The notes under the pieces were generated by a model, which was not told where the DNA came from, did no database searches, and was given only the letters and a program-made list of their open reading frames with translations. Of a stretch of 64,000 nucleotides of DNA, positions 55,469 to 64,000 are shown piece after piece. The DNA is taken from NCBI RefSeq assembly GCF_002843315.1, contig NZ_MVDD01000004.1:292777-356776 (forward strand), in the 5' to 3' direction. How positions within the stretch are numbered: the stretch's first letter is position 1; the number at the start of each line of letters is the position of its first letter. The position numbers and the translations under genes are program-made. The stretch comes from Labilibaculum filiforme (GTDB lineage Bacteria > Bacteroidota > Bacteroidia > Bacteroidales > Marinifilaceae).

Positions 55469-56887
55469 TTATGCGCATGCCGGTTTATACAAAGGCAATG
55501 TAAATTTAAAAACACTTCCCTTTCCTAATTCACTCTCCACAGAAATTTCGCCACCATGTTTTTCCACGAGCTCTTTGCAAAGTAGTAAACCTAAACCAGT
55601 ACCTTTTTCGTTTGCAGTTCCAATACTTGTCTCGTTCGCCTCCTTTCCGAACAACTTACTAACAGTATCTTCCTCCATTCCAACACCAGTATCCGAAATT
55701 ACAAATTCAACTTTGGTTTGCTCTTTTTTTGCGATTACTTTTACATTTCCGCCCGGATTTGTGAATTTAATAGCATTGGTAATTAAATTTCGCAATATTG
55801 TTTTCAACAAAGCTTCGTCGGCATACACTTCCACCTCTTCTGATTTATTTTGAACCAAGGAAATCCCCTTGGCGATTGCTGTTGAGGTAGATAAATCAAC
55901 TATTTCTTGAACCACGGAAGTCAATTCTAATTTTTGAGGATTAAACTTAATTTGTCCAGTTTGCGAATTTGCCCAATTCAATAAATTATCCAACAAAATA
56001 AGCGTGTTATGAGCCGTAGAATTAATAATTCCTAAATACTTTTCCGATTTCGTAGTACTAAAATCTTTCAGGTTACTGATTAACATTTCCGAAAATCCGG
56101 AAATAGTACTCACCGGACTTCTTAAATCGTGCGCAACAATTGAAAATAGCTTGTCTTTCGTGCGATTTAACTTTTCAAGTTTAAGTTTATCCTCTTGTAT
56201 TATTTTATTTTTTAGAAGTATTGTTTGTTCATCTCTTTCCTTCAAAAGCATTATAAAACCGATTCGGAAGGTACTAACACTAAACAACGAAATTATAAGG
56301 TACCAATTGTCGATGGTGGAACCTTTCAGAAAATTATAGGGCTGATTGATCTGATATAAAACATTGGCACGATAAAGCTGGAAAGCAGCAAATATGAAAA
56401 GTGCCATGCTTATAATATTTGCAAATTTGTATTTATTCTCGAAATTAAAAAGATAAAAAGAACCTATCCCGTAAAAAAAGGAACAAGCAATTATCTGAAT
56501 AATTAAACGCCTGATATCACTTTCGGCAACTACCAAAAAAGAAGAATAAAATAGAATCGTAGAAACAACGAAAACGGTTAACAGATTTTTTCGAATTTTG
56601 CCATCAAACGAAACCAAACCATAAGTGGTTAATGCAAAGCTGGAAAAGAAAAAGAAATTACTTATTTGTACGGTATATAAAAAAGGAAGGGCACTTCTTT
56701 TGGCGATTAGGATTAAAGCAATAGTTTGAAATAAAAGACCCAAAATAAACACTGACAAATACCATTTTTTATGATGAAAAAAATATTGGTAGGTAAATAA
56801 TGCAATATTAAAAATATTCGTCAGTACAAAGAAAAATAATATTGTAGGGTAATCTAATTCCATATTGATTTCCTCTTTTGTGTTCAA
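55469..56887 (-). CDS. Membrane sensor histidine kinase (multi-helix N-terminus)
   Basis: 472 residues. About seven hydrophobic helices in residues 10-220, then HisKA with [20 protein letters not shown] and HATPase with [20 protein letters not shown] and [12 protein letters not shown]. The N-terminal sensor resembles 7TM-type modules but I cannot name it. A Met at 56863 (MELDYPTIL) is an alternative start. No response regulator is nearby. Confidence 0.92.
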   Translation of the reverse strand: MNTKEEINMELDYPTILFFFVLTNIFNIALFTYQYFFHHKKWYLSVFILGLLFQTIALILIAKRSALPFLYTVQISNFFFFSSFALTTYGLVSFDGKIRKNLLTVFVVSTILFYSSFLVVAESDIRRLIIQIIACSFFYGIGSFYLFNFENKYKFANIISMALFIFAAFQLYRANVLYQINQPYNFLKGSTIDNWYLIISLFSVSTFRIGFIMLLKERDEQTILLKNKIIQEDKLKLEKLNRTKDKLFSIVAHDLRSPVSTISGFSEMLISNLKDFSTTKSEKYLGIINSTAHNTLILLDNLLNWANSQTGQIKFNPQKLELTSVVQEIVDLSTSTAIAKGISLVQNKSEEVEVYADEALLKTILRNLITNAIKFTNPGGNVKVIAKKEQTKVEFVISDTGVGMEEDTVSKLFGKEANETSIGTANEKGTGLGLLLCKELVEKHGGEISVESELGKGSVFKFTLPLYKPACA

Positions 56888-57024
56888 CTGTTTCTGAATT
56901 ACCCCAATATAGCCGTTTATAATTTAAAAGTTTCTGAAAACTCTATTTTTTACAAGCATTTCTTTTGAAGCTCCCTCCAAGTTAGTATCGGAAAATTACT
57001 TACAACCACGCAGAACACAAGCGA

Positions 57025-58311
57025 TCAGCTAGTAATATCCGACGTTACGAATACCGAAGAACTTGAATTTATTGCCGTGTTTTTACTATCATACTCTCCC
57101 AAATAAATTGTAACTACTGTCCCTTTATCAATAGTAGAAGAAATCGAAAAATGCCAATCGTGTTTATTCACAATATATTCCACAATGCTTAAACCGATTC
57201 CCATTCCTGTATATTTTTCAGAAATTACATTATTACGATGAAAAGCTTTTACATATTCTTTAATCTCCTTCTCACTCATACCAATACCTTCATCGCAAAT
57301 CTCCATTTTTAGAACCTTATTTCCACTAATCGTGATGCTAATGTCTTTTTCTGAAAATTTAAGTGCATTATTTATTAGCTCAACAACAATAAGTTGAAAG
57401 TATAGAAGATCGATAGAAATATCCGGAATAGTGAATGCATCTCTATTAACGTTTAAAATAATATTCCTGTCTTTATACACAGATCTTTGTTTCTGAACAA
57501 TTTGCTCCACTTCAAATGCAATTTCACTTGCACTTAAGCTTTTGGGGTTTATACGAACTCCATTGGTTTGAAAATCCGATAGTACCAAAAGTTTATCTAG
57601 CTTATCGGTTAATTCAAAAGAGCTTTTCCAAATCATAGAAGCTAATTCTTTGGTGTTTTCGTTCTCATTTAATAATCGAAGTCCCAAATCGATTGGACCC
57701 GCCATACAATTAAGTGGCGTGCGAAGTTCATGACTGATATTATTTAAAATTGCTTTTGTAAATTGATCTCTTGTGTCTAAACCTAAAACATCTTGTTTAT
57801 AGTTATCCATAAGCTCTTTCATTCGTTTCGCAAACAAAGAAATATTTTTCTCAATTTCTTGAAATAAACTCGCATCATCCATTCTTGGAAATACCATTAC
57901 CGAACCAATGGAAACATTTTCGTAGCTAATTCCTATCGTATAAATATTTTTAATATTGAAAACAAATTCGATAAGATTACAAATCCAATCGGGAACTGCA
58001 CTTTCCGAAAACTGCGCCAAATTACCTTCGAAAGGGGTAAGTTTATTGGATGAAAAAAAATTTCTTCTTCCAAAAGGAGTATTTTTAAACCTTTTTCGTA
58101 CCGGATATACGCCTAAAATACGAACCGACCTAATTAATAATGGGGCTTTTAATCCGATTAAGCTATACACAAAAGCTTCATCCTGTTTTTCGTCTAGCTG
58201 AACTAAAATACAAACAGAATTTTTTAAAGTATCTTGTAAATATTGAGACAATAGCTCGTAAACTTCATTAATATTTTGTGTTTGAGCTAAGAGCTTTTCA
58301 ACATTTTTCAT
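57025..58311 (-). CDS. Cytosolic histidine kinase with GAF-like N-terminus
   Basis: 428 residues without membrane helices. The first 180 residues are a GAF-like alpha/beta sensor by general pattern only. HisKA has LNNISHELRTPLNCMAGPID (phosphoacceptor His), and the HATPase has VVELINNALKFSEKDI, DEGIGM and GMGIGLSIVEYIV. It lies 137 bp upstream of the membrane kinase gene on the same strand, so the two may act in one pathway, but no receiver domain is present. Confidence 0.9.
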   Translation of the reverse strand: MKNVEKLLAQTQNINEVYELLSQYLQDTLKNSVCILVQLDEKQDEAFVYSLIGLKAPLLIRSVRILGVYPVRKRFKNTPFGRRNFFSSNKLTPFEGNLAQFSESAVPDWICNLIEFVFNIKNIYTIGISYENVSIGSVMVFPRMDDASLFQEIEKNISLFAKRMKELMDNYKQDVLGLDTRDQFTKAILNNISHELRTPLNCMAGPIDLGLRLLNENENTKELASMIWKSSFELTDKLDKLLVLSDFQTNGVRINPKSLSASEIAFEVEQIVQKQRSVYKDRNIILNVNRDAFTIPDISIDLLYFQLIVVELINNALKFSEKDISITISGNKVLKMEICDEGIGMSEKEIKEYVKAFHRNNVISEKYTGMGIGLSIVEYIVNKHDWHFSISSTIDKGTVVTIYLGEYDSKNTAINSSSSVFVTSDITS

Positions 58312-58431
58312 ATATCACACTACTTAAATTATATTTTTTTAAAAATTACCATTCTCAATAAGATTCACATTTTTCCTTATCGACTTCCGTTCCCCCAAAT
58401 TATCTATCGGCAATTATATTCTCCCGAAAAA

Positions 58432-59070
58432 TTAGTAGTTTCCGTCTGCTGATTTTAGCTGATTATCGTATCGTTTATATTTAGATTCGATTTGGCAGGT
58501 AAGCCATCCTTTTATGGTATATAATCGTCGAAGCGCTTTTACTTTTATAATTTCATTTCCTTCAAGAATTATGGCCTCTATACTTATTAAAGTATTTACA
58601 TCGTCCTTCTTCACAGCATCAAGTAATTGTATTGATGTATAATCCTCATTAAATATACAAGTACTCATGTTATAGTAAGTATCATAGCTTATTGCATAAG
58701 TCGAATAAACTTTATTAGGATCAAAAACTTCATCTCTTCGCACCTGCGACGATACCATCGGCCACATTTCATCAAAAAAATGATAACCATCTACAGATTC
58801 TAAAATTCTAATGCCTAAACGAGATTCCGAAAGCTTAGGATTCTCCAAAAGCAAGTTGGTAGAAGCTGTTCCATCCATATTCAAATCGACAGCATCTTCA
58901 GAATCGGAAGAAATTAATTTATAATCGCCATGAAATTTTGCTTTTAGCTCTTCTAATTTTAATTGTTCCAATTCTTCGTTGGATTCCTTCTGATTACAAC
59001 TAATCAAAAAAATCGTACAGATAGTAATCAATAATCCTATTTTTATAAGTGGCAGTTGATGTAAATTCAT
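58432..59070 (-). CDS. Hypothetical lipoprotein
   Basis: 212 residues. Signal peptide and lipobox FLISCNQK. Mature part begins with an acidic helical segment (EQLKLEELKAKFHGDYKLIS), then a beta-rich region with the DLNMDGTASTNLL phrase often seen in Bacteroidota lipocalin-like lipoproteins. Family not identified. Confidence 0.78.
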   Translation of the reverse strand: MNLHQLPLIKIGLLITICTIFLISCNQKESNEELEQLKLEELKAKFHGDYKLISSDSEDAVDLNMDGTASTNLLLENPKLSESRLGIRILESVDGYHFFDEMWPMVSSQVRRDEVFDPNKVYSTYAISYDTYYNMSTCIFNEDYTSIQLLDAVKKDDVNTLISIEAIILEGNEIIKVKALRRLYTIKGWLTCQIESKYKRYDNQLKSADGNY

Positions 59071-59101
59071 GTGCTTATTCTTTCTATTAACACTTACAAC
59101 A

Positions 59102-59108
59102 GTTAGCG
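59102..59108 (+). repeat. GTTAGCG heptamer of the accessory region
   Basis: GTTAGCG here recurs at 63068-63074; related GTTAGCT lies at 59830-59836 and GTTATGG at 61938-61944, all in intergenic gaps beside the small minus-strand genes. They resemble, but do not fully meet, the GTTRRRY half-site of integron attC sites. Confidence 0.3.
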
Positions 59109-59230
59109 TTTTATTTATGATTTTATTGTCTCGTTTACATTTAATTAACTGTTCTTAACTTTTTACGGAGCGCATCAGCACCCGCAATAATTTGGTATTT
59201 GTTGTGCTCTACACTACCTTTAATTTGGAC

Positions 59231-59815
59231 TTACTGATTAATTCGAATTTCCTTTTTCGTTGCAAGCTCAGTTATTGTGTTTTTTATTTTTTGAACCATT
59301 GCATATTCTAGTTTGAATAAGGGAAATGTCAAGTAAGTATTGTCTTTCCTGCATATTAAAAATTGATATGTCTTAAAATCAATTGTTTGAATATTTTCCC
59401 AATTTACAGCCTCTTCTTTTTTTAAAACTCCGAACTTAAACTTTATACTATTATTGTCAACCTCTATAAACGCTTTCCCGATTAATCCTTCTACAGGATA
59501 TCCAAGTCCACCAATTGTGTGAACGACACCATTTAACGCAAAAAAACTGAAATAAAACCAATCAAATATCCCAATTAGCTCAGAGTTCAACAATTTTGGA
59601 GTAATCCATAGCATCGAAGCAACTAGAAACATTAATCCGATAAATACCCAAAGTGGATTTTTTTCATTCCTTTTTACTAAATCTATGTACAACTTCATAT
59701 TTTCGCTACGTTTATAAATACTCAATAGCAATGATTGTTTACCGCCAAACTGTTTTGCTAAATTTCCTAGGTAATTTAATGTGATTTCCTTATCAATTTG
59801 CTCGTCAACGCCCAT
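59231..59815 (-). CDS. Hypothetical membrane protein with PH-like C-terminus
   Basis: 194 residues. Cytosolic N-terminal 55 residues, two membrane helices (LWVFIGLMFLVASMLWI and FDWFYFSFFALNGVVHTIGG), then a beta-rich 90-residue C-terminal part reminiscent of bacterial PH domains. Family not identified. Isolated accessory gene with about 160-bp gaps on both sides. Confidence 0.7.
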   Translation of the reverse strand: MGVDEQIDKEITLNYLGNLAKQFGGKQSLLLSIYKRSENMKLYIDLVKRNEKNPLWVFIGLMFLVASMLWITPKLLNSELIGIFDWFYFSFFALNGVVHTIGGLGYPVEGLIGKAFIEVDNNSIKFKFGVLKKEEAVNWENIQTIDFKTYQFLICRKDNTYLTFPLFKLEYAMVQKIKNTITELATKKEIRINQ

Positions 59816-59903
59816 TAATTTATACTTTTGTTAGCTACTGAGCGTTTTTAATTATATGATCATCAATATTCTTAAGTAAATCAAAATAATACCTTTTACT
59901 ACT

Positions 59904-59955
59904 ATTTTAGTCCAGCTTACTCATAGTTTAGCCCCGAAAAAGACTGGAGTAAAAT
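59904..59955. repeat. Inverted repeat at the left boundary of the IS element
   Basis: ATTTTAGTCCAG (59904-59915) pairs with CTGGAGTAAAAT (59944-59955) at 11 of 12 positions. The right arm is the likely left end of the IS3 element. Confidence 0.5.
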
Positions 59956-59984
59956 TTCAGATTTAAAACAGTTAAATTTAGGGT

Positions 59985-60293
59985 ATGAAAAGACGTTGGA
60001 CATTAGAAGAAAAACTAGCCATTTTAAGCGAGGCAGAAACTGGTAATGTAGTAGAAGTTTGTAGAATACATAATGTTAGTACTGGATCTTTCTATAATTG
60101 GAAAAAGAAGTTCGATACTAAGGGAGAAGCTGGCTTAAGAGTTAAATATGATAACAGCAGTCCAGAGATGAAGAAAGCAGAGGAAGAGATTAGGATTCTA
60201 CGCAAGCTTTTAGCAGACCGGGAAATTGAATTGGAAATTCAGAAAGAACTTCTAAAAAAAAAGTTTGGAACAGACGATCCAAGAAAAATCTAG
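59985..60293 (+). CDS. IS3-family transposase OrfA (HTH protein)
   Basis: 102 residues. An HTH of the transposase-8 type (RRWTLEEKLAILSEAETGNV, then VCRIHNVSTGSFYNWKKKF) and a leucine-zipper-like helix (EEEIRILRKLLADREIELEI). Nine A at 60254-60262 near its 3-prime end (codons CTA AAA AAA AAG) form a classic -1 slippery site for making the OrfAB fusion. Confidence 0.9.
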   Translation: MKRRWTLEEKLAILSEAETGNVVEVCRIHNVSTGSFYNWKKKFDTKGEAGLRVKYDNSSPEMKKAEEEIRILRKLLADREIELEIQKELLKKKFGTDDPRKI

Positions 60294-61192
60294 TAGATCG
60301 TTTCTTCGAAAAATATACTGTAAGTATCAAAGATTTGTTAAAGTATGTAGGACTCTCTGAGAGTAGTTATTACTATTAAGAGAAGCCAAATGGCAGAAAA
60401 GGTGTTTTGCCTAGCAAGCAAACCAAGCATAGTAACGATGGCCTGGTTGAAGAAAGGACTGTTGTAGAAGCTATAAAAGGCGTATTGGAGCATGAGTTTA
60501 TTGATTGTGGTTATCGAATAATGACAAAGTATCTTCAGCGGAAAGGTTATGATATCAATCACAAGAAAGTATACCGAATAATGAGTAATACTGGTCTTTT
60601 AAAGCCTAATTCAAGAATTAAAAGAAGTGGTGGTGGTCGCAAGTTCGTAAGATTTAGGAAGGTTCACACAAGCCATCCTATGGAGTGTCTTGAAATGGAT
60701 ATCAAGATGATTTGGATTCCCAATATGGGAAAAAACGCTTATCTTTTATCGGTAATTGATGTTCATACTAGAAAAATATTAGGTTATACTTTTGCATTCA
60801 ATGTAAAGCAAAAAGAGGTGATTGAATTATTATCAACAATTGTCGATGAATATCCAACTCCAGAATCTCTGATAATCAGATCTGATAATGGAAGTCAGTT
60901 TATTGCTCGTAATGTGAGAGATTACATTCATTTAGTCGGGTTTGAACAAGAATTTACTCACGTGGCAACACCTGAAGAAAATGCGCATATTGAAGCATAT
61001 CATGGTACTTTAAAGAGAGATATCTTTGACAGAGTCGATTATCGTACTTTCGGTGAAATACAGCAGATTATAAAAAGATATGTGCCATTCTATAATAGTG
61101 AAAGATTACATGGTTTACTTGGGAGAATTACTCCAAATGAAAAGTGGAAGCAGGATCAGCATTTAATTAAAAAGCTAGGGAAAATAGCTTAG
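60263..61192 (+). pseudogene. IS3-family transposase OrfB (DDE integrase), broken by an in-frame TAA
   Basis: The -1 frame runs from the slippery site through DLLKYVGLSESSYYY, where TAA at 60377-60379 interrupts it, then continues EKPNGRKGVLPSKQTK. The remainder (a start is available at 60407) keeps a full DDE core: LEMDIKMIWIP (Asp), LIIRSDNGSQF (Asp), NAHIEAYHGTLKRD (Glu). The stop falls in the conserved SYYY-K-x linker, so a Lys codon was probably mutated. Full OrfAB transposase cannot be made without readthrough. Confidence 0.85.
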
Positions 61193-61215
61193 TATTATTA
61201 AATTTTGACAGAGCC

Positions 61216-61654
61216 TGAATCACTCTATAAAATGAAAATTAAAAAATAGAATAAAACTCTAGGATATCAGGGGTCAAAACAACTCCTGGATATCTGGAAA
61301 AGCTCCAAGCATTTATTGTCGTGTTCATTAAAAACTATCAATTATTAGAATGATAATTGCCTAGTTGTTTCAAATTTTTCACCTAAGCCCTAAACAAACA
61401 TCATCCTAAGTATTCTTCTATCTTCCTGCAAGTGTATTTGTTGCACAAATTCAACAATAATATAAGTTGATTATGTTTTAGCTCGCCTAATTTACAAAAC
61501 AATGTGTATCTAACAAAAGAAGATCTTAATAATTTAACAAGTCATTATTGGGAAACAAACAGGTTTGTTTTTGTGGTTTTATGCAAAAAAAACTAGTAAG
61601 GATACAAGTTATTTTAGGAAAGTACCGAAAGCGAAATCACAGTTCGCTATTCAG
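61216..61654. other. Accessory intergenic DNA, no gene recognised
   Basis: About 440 AT-rich bases between the IS element and the first direct-repeat copy. No frame with support on either strand and no tRNA-like or hairpin structure that I can defend. Confidence 0.45.
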
Positions 61655-61941
61655 AATAGATGTTTTGCATTTGTTTCATTCATTCCCCTATCAATGTAAA
61701 ACTTCGAGTTTTTAAGCTAAAAAAGAAAGCCTTAAAAGCTCGCTATTAGCATACTTTTAAAGCTTTTAAACTATTTACTTTTTGGAAAACCTGCATGTGA
61801 AAAAGCTGTGTATTACAAGATTACTTTTCGTAAAAATTCCTCAAACCAGACCATTCGCCATAAAGTAGCAATAATGTCATCGGAACCATCAACACCCCGT
61901 ACCTATTGGGCAGTTGTTGCTACTCGAAGGCTTAGTTGTTA
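61655..61941 (-). repeat. 287-bp direct repeat, copy 1
   Basis: About 85% identical to 62784-63071 and in the same orientation. On the minus strand it starts 7 bp after the stop of the gene at 61949 and reads TAACAACTAAGCCTTCGAGT, then AGCAACAACTGCCCAATAGG. It carries no intact frame. Confidence 0.9.
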
Positions 61942-61948
61942 TGGGCTT

Positions 61949-62590
61949 TTATTGAATCATTTCATAGTCTTTTTCATTATTTGAAATGCTCAAGATTATG
62001 TCGCTTTCTTTATTAATATAAAAAATATTTTCCTTTGTCTCGGTTAATATTTTAGTCTGTATAATTCTGTTGTCTCTGAGGATTGTTTTTTTAGTAGGAA
62101 TAAATATAATAGAATTATCACTTCTTTGCTTAATCCATCCATTTATTACTATGGTAGAATCTTTTGAGTCAAAGTAATCTGTCTGTTTGTAGATATTATT
62201 TACAATTAGTAATTCACAGTGTCCATTTAAATAGTTTGAATAAAATTTCTCTATTGAATTTTTGTAGTGGTTTTGTTTAAAAAAACCAATTACTTTAAAT
62301 CTCTCAGGATTCGAAACGAGAACATTTAAAGAGATTGAATTTCCAATTTTCTGTAAATCATTTCTAGAATTTGATACGTAGTGTCCTTCATACCATTTTT
62401 TATCCAATGAGTAAAAAAATGAAATACCTTGTACAAATCCCATACCTCGTAGTCCAGGTTGAGGCTTAACTTCATAGATTTTTCCAGTTACTTTCTCAGT
62501 CTTACCCAATAATGGTAATTCAAAATTATTCCAAGCAAAATAGCCGAAGAAGATCAAAATTAAGATTGCAAATATCCATGCATTCTTCAT
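61949..62590 (-). CDS. Hypothetical single-pass membrane protein
   Basis: 213 residues. N-terminal membrane helix (WIFAILILIFFGYFAW), then a globular domain that begins GKTEKVTGKIYEVKPQPGLR and ISFFYSLDKKWYEGHYVSNS, similar in style to DUF3592-like small proteins. Family not identified. Bounded by the two 287-bp repeat copies, so it may be a mobile cassette gene. Confidence 0.72.
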   Translation of the reverse strand: MKNAWIFAILILIFFGYFAWNNFELPLLGKTEKVTGKIYEVKPQPGLRGMGFVQGISFFYSLDKKWYEGHYVSNSRNDLQKIGNSISLNVLVSNPERFKVIGFFKQNHYKNSIEKFYSNYLNGHCELLIVNNIYKQTDYFDSKDSTIVINGWIKQRSDNSIIFIPTKKTILRDNRIIQTKILTETKENIFYINKESDIILSISNNEKDYEMIQ

Positions 62591-62783
62591 GTTGAGCTTA
62601 ATTGTTGGTAACGTCAGTCTGTCTAAAAACTCATCAAACTGCTCAAGTAAGTGTTAAATATAGCTATTTTTAAAGATACCTGAAAATTGAAAACATCCTT
62701 AAAAATAGGAGATGCAAATTATTATATGTGGCTAAAACCTTTCTATTAATTTCACAAGGCCCAGTTGGCTAAAGCCAAACTGC

Positions 62784-63071
62784 AATAGATGTTTTGCATT
62801 TGTTTCCTTCATTCCCCCATTAATGTAAAACTGCGAGATTTTCAAGCTAAAAAAGAAAGCCTTAAAAGCTCACGAATTATCAAACTTTTAAGACTCTTAA
62901 AGTATTTATTCTTTGAAAAACCTGCATGTAAAAAGGCTGTGTATTACAAGATTCCTTTTCGTAAAAATTCCTCAAAATACACCATTCCCCATAAAGTAGC
63001 AATAATACCATCGGAACCATCAACACCCCTACCTATTGGGCAGTTGTTGCTACTCAAAGGTTTAGTTGTTA
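62784..63071 (-). repeat. 287-bp direct repeat, copy 2
   Basis: Same orientation as copy 1 and starting about 25 bp after the stop of the SDR gene: TAACAACTAAACCTTTGAGT, then AGCAACAACTGCCCAATAGG. Short frames on both strands inside it are not conserved between the copies and look like shadows. Confidence 0.9.
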
Positions 63072-63095
63072 GCGGTTCGTTGTTTTTTTTCATTG

Positions 63096-63812
63096 TTACA
63101 TTCTTGCATATATTTGTCTTGGTAATTTTTTTAAAATTATAGCAATCAATTGCCAACGTTTCGTTATATAAGTTATTTGTTTTTTCCGTTTAATAGCTTT
63201 GAAAATTTGTCGAGTTGCTTTTTCAACTGTGGCAACCCAAAATTGTCCTTCTCCTTTCGCCATATCGGTATCGACAAATCCTGGTCTAACATCTGTTATA
63301 TAGATTGGTTCATTTGTTTTCTTTGCTTTTTGTCTTAATCCTTCCAAGTAATTTATCTGATAAGCTTTAGTGGCATTATATGCAGGTCCAATTCCACTTC
63401 CACGAAGTCCGCCAACTGATGTTATTGCAACTAAATGTCCTGATTTTTGATTCTCAAAATAATTAAATGTCCAATTTGTGATACAAGTAAAACCTGTTAC
63501 GTTTGTTTCAATTGTTCGCTTTTCAATTTCAAAGTCAAGTTTTTCATTTAAATCTCCTGTTCCCGAACTAATTATAAGTAAATCAAGTCCGCCAAGTTCC
63601 GATGTTAAATAATTTAAATTTTCATCAATTAATTTCGTATTGGTTATGTCAAAAGTTCTTGTAAAATAGGTTTTTGGACTTTTAGTTTTAAGTTCTTCAA
63701 GTAATTCAGTTCTTCTTCCCGTTATACCAACCTTGTAATTGTTGTCAGTTAAAATTTTCGCTAACCCTTTTCCAATTCCTGACGTAGCTCCTATAATTAT
63801 GGCTTTTTTCAT
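63096..63812 (-). CDS. Short-chain dehydrogenase/reductase
   Basis: 238 residues. NAD(P) loop GATSGIGKGLAKIL near the N-terminus, LLIISSGTGDL (NNAG equivalent), catalytic Ser in VAITSVGGLRGSG and YxxxK in AYNATKAYQINYLEGL. DVRPGFVDTDMAKGEGQFWV follows the active site, as in the DltE/YdfG-like group. Substrate unknown. Immediately upstream lies the group II intron end; immediately downstream, repeat copy 2. Confidence 0.9.
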   Translation of the reverse strand: MKKAIIIGATSGIGKGLAKILTDNNYKVGITGRRTELLEELKTKSPKTYFTRTFDITNTKLIDENLNYLTSELGGLDLLIISSGTGDLNEKLDFEIEKRTIETNVTGFTCITNWTFNYFENQKSGHLVAITSVGGLRGSGIGPAYNATKAYQINYLEGLRQKAKKTNEPIYITDVRPGFVDTDMAKGEGQFWVATVEKATRQIFKAIKRKKQITYITKRWQLIAIILKKLPRQIYARM

Positions 63813-63874
63813 TTAGTTACTGATTGTTTTTTTATTTATGATGGTTTTTTTCAATGACCACTAACAAATGGCGG

Positions 63875-64000
63875 GTCGAGTAGGCAAAGGGAGTCTCACC
63901 CTAAGCCTCTCACAGAACCGTGCTTGATAGTCTCCCATCACACGGCTCTTGTTATACAAATCTATGCGTTATGTTAGTAAAAACCTAGTTGCCATTGATA
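63875..64000 (-). ncRNA. Group II intron 3-prime end (domains V and VI), partial
   Basis: On the minus strand 63948-63915 is a 34-nt domain V: GAGCCGTGTG, a GAGA-type loop and CAAGCACGGTTC close the conserved hairpin. It is followed by TGTGAG and a domain VI hairpin (AGGC with GCCT, TTAGGG with CCCTTT) ending CCTACTCGAC near 63875, the probable 3-prime splice site. The intron body and any reverse transcriptase gene lie beyond the right edge. Confidence 0.82.

Larger units (their letters stand above)
59942..61215 (+). mobile_element. IS3-family insertion sequence, probably inactive
   Basis: OrfA and OrfB of an IS3-type transposase lie in the usual overlapping order, with OrfB in the -1 frame. 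Weak terminal inverted repeats are visible (GACTGGAGTAAAATTT at the left, AAATTTTGACAGAGCC at the right; 10 of 16 match), giving about 1.27 kb, normal for the family. No target duplication is obvious, so the exact ends are uncertain. Confidence 0.8.

Noticed and set aside
62789..63142. Plus-strand frame of 117 codons over repeat copy 2
   Set aside because: The equivalent frame is broken in repeat copy 1 and it overlaps the SDR 3-prime end; reads as repeat translation.
62944..63156. Minus-strand frame of 70 codons across the SDR end and repeat copy 2
   Set aside because: It overlaps the SDR gene in another frame and continues into non-coding repeat sequence.

Overview
The window comes from an AT-rich genome of the phylum Bacteroidota, most likely a Bacteroidales/Marinilabiliales-type marine bacterium. 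The phylum call rests on a SusC/SusD pair under an ECF sigma factor and FecR anti-sigma factor, STN and carboxypeptidase-regulatory domains on TonB-dependent receptors, many short lipoprotein signals, weak ribosome binding sites, a TTG/TAnnTTTG-type promoter, and a cysteate-synthase-like gene of the sort used for sulfonolipids. The genus is my inference. I found no rRNA, tRNA or CRISPR array.

Layout. (1) 1-14778, minus strand: ECF sigma factor, FecR, SusC and SusD, followed by a ThuA-like/DsbD-alpha fusion and four thioredoxin-fold proteins, the last cut by the left edge. No carbohydrate-active enzyme is present, so this is a nutrient-uptake locus tied to envelope thiol chemistry rather than an ordinary polysaccharide locus. 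(2) 14978-25171: BLUF photoreceptor, a second TonB-dependent receptor, NYN/LOTUS protein, PstS-like lipoprotein with a tandem duplication upstream of its start, GNAT-nitrilase fusion, TPR histidine kinase. (3) 25327-36234: IorB/IorA, a FetAB-like ABC exporter, a four-domain CoA-disulfide reductase/rhodanese/TusA/DsrE protein, and a deoxyhypusine-synthase-like gene beside a fold-III decarboxylase (polyamines). (4) 36455-46247: acetyl-CoA synthetase, VOC protein, patatin, cysteate synthase-like enzyme, Gfo/Idh/MocA oxidoreductase, acyl-CoA synthetase, SatP-type acetate transporter. (5) 46389-48507, minus: ECF sigma, zinc-finger anti-sigma and two Spy/CnrX-like envelope proteins. (6) 48782-54406, plus: tight run of TM2, DUF2752-like, DUF4870-like, M48 peptidase and alpha/beta hydrolase genes, then a large SF1 helicase. 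(7) 54481-59070, minus: TPR protein, two histidine kinases, a lipoprotein.

(8) 59100-64000 is accessory. It holds small hypothetical genes and a short-chain dehydrogenase, all on the minus strand. They are interrupted by an IS3-family element whose OrfB frame carries a stop codon. Two 287-bp direct-repeat copies sit directly after the stop codons of two consecutive genes. The right edge contains the 3-prime end (domains V and VI) of a group II intron. This looks like a gene-cassette-style region and is the most unusual part of the window.

Gene functions are read from motifs by eye; no database search was run. Starts were moved inward where an internal Met directly precedes a signal peptide, the conserved domain or an ATGA overlap.
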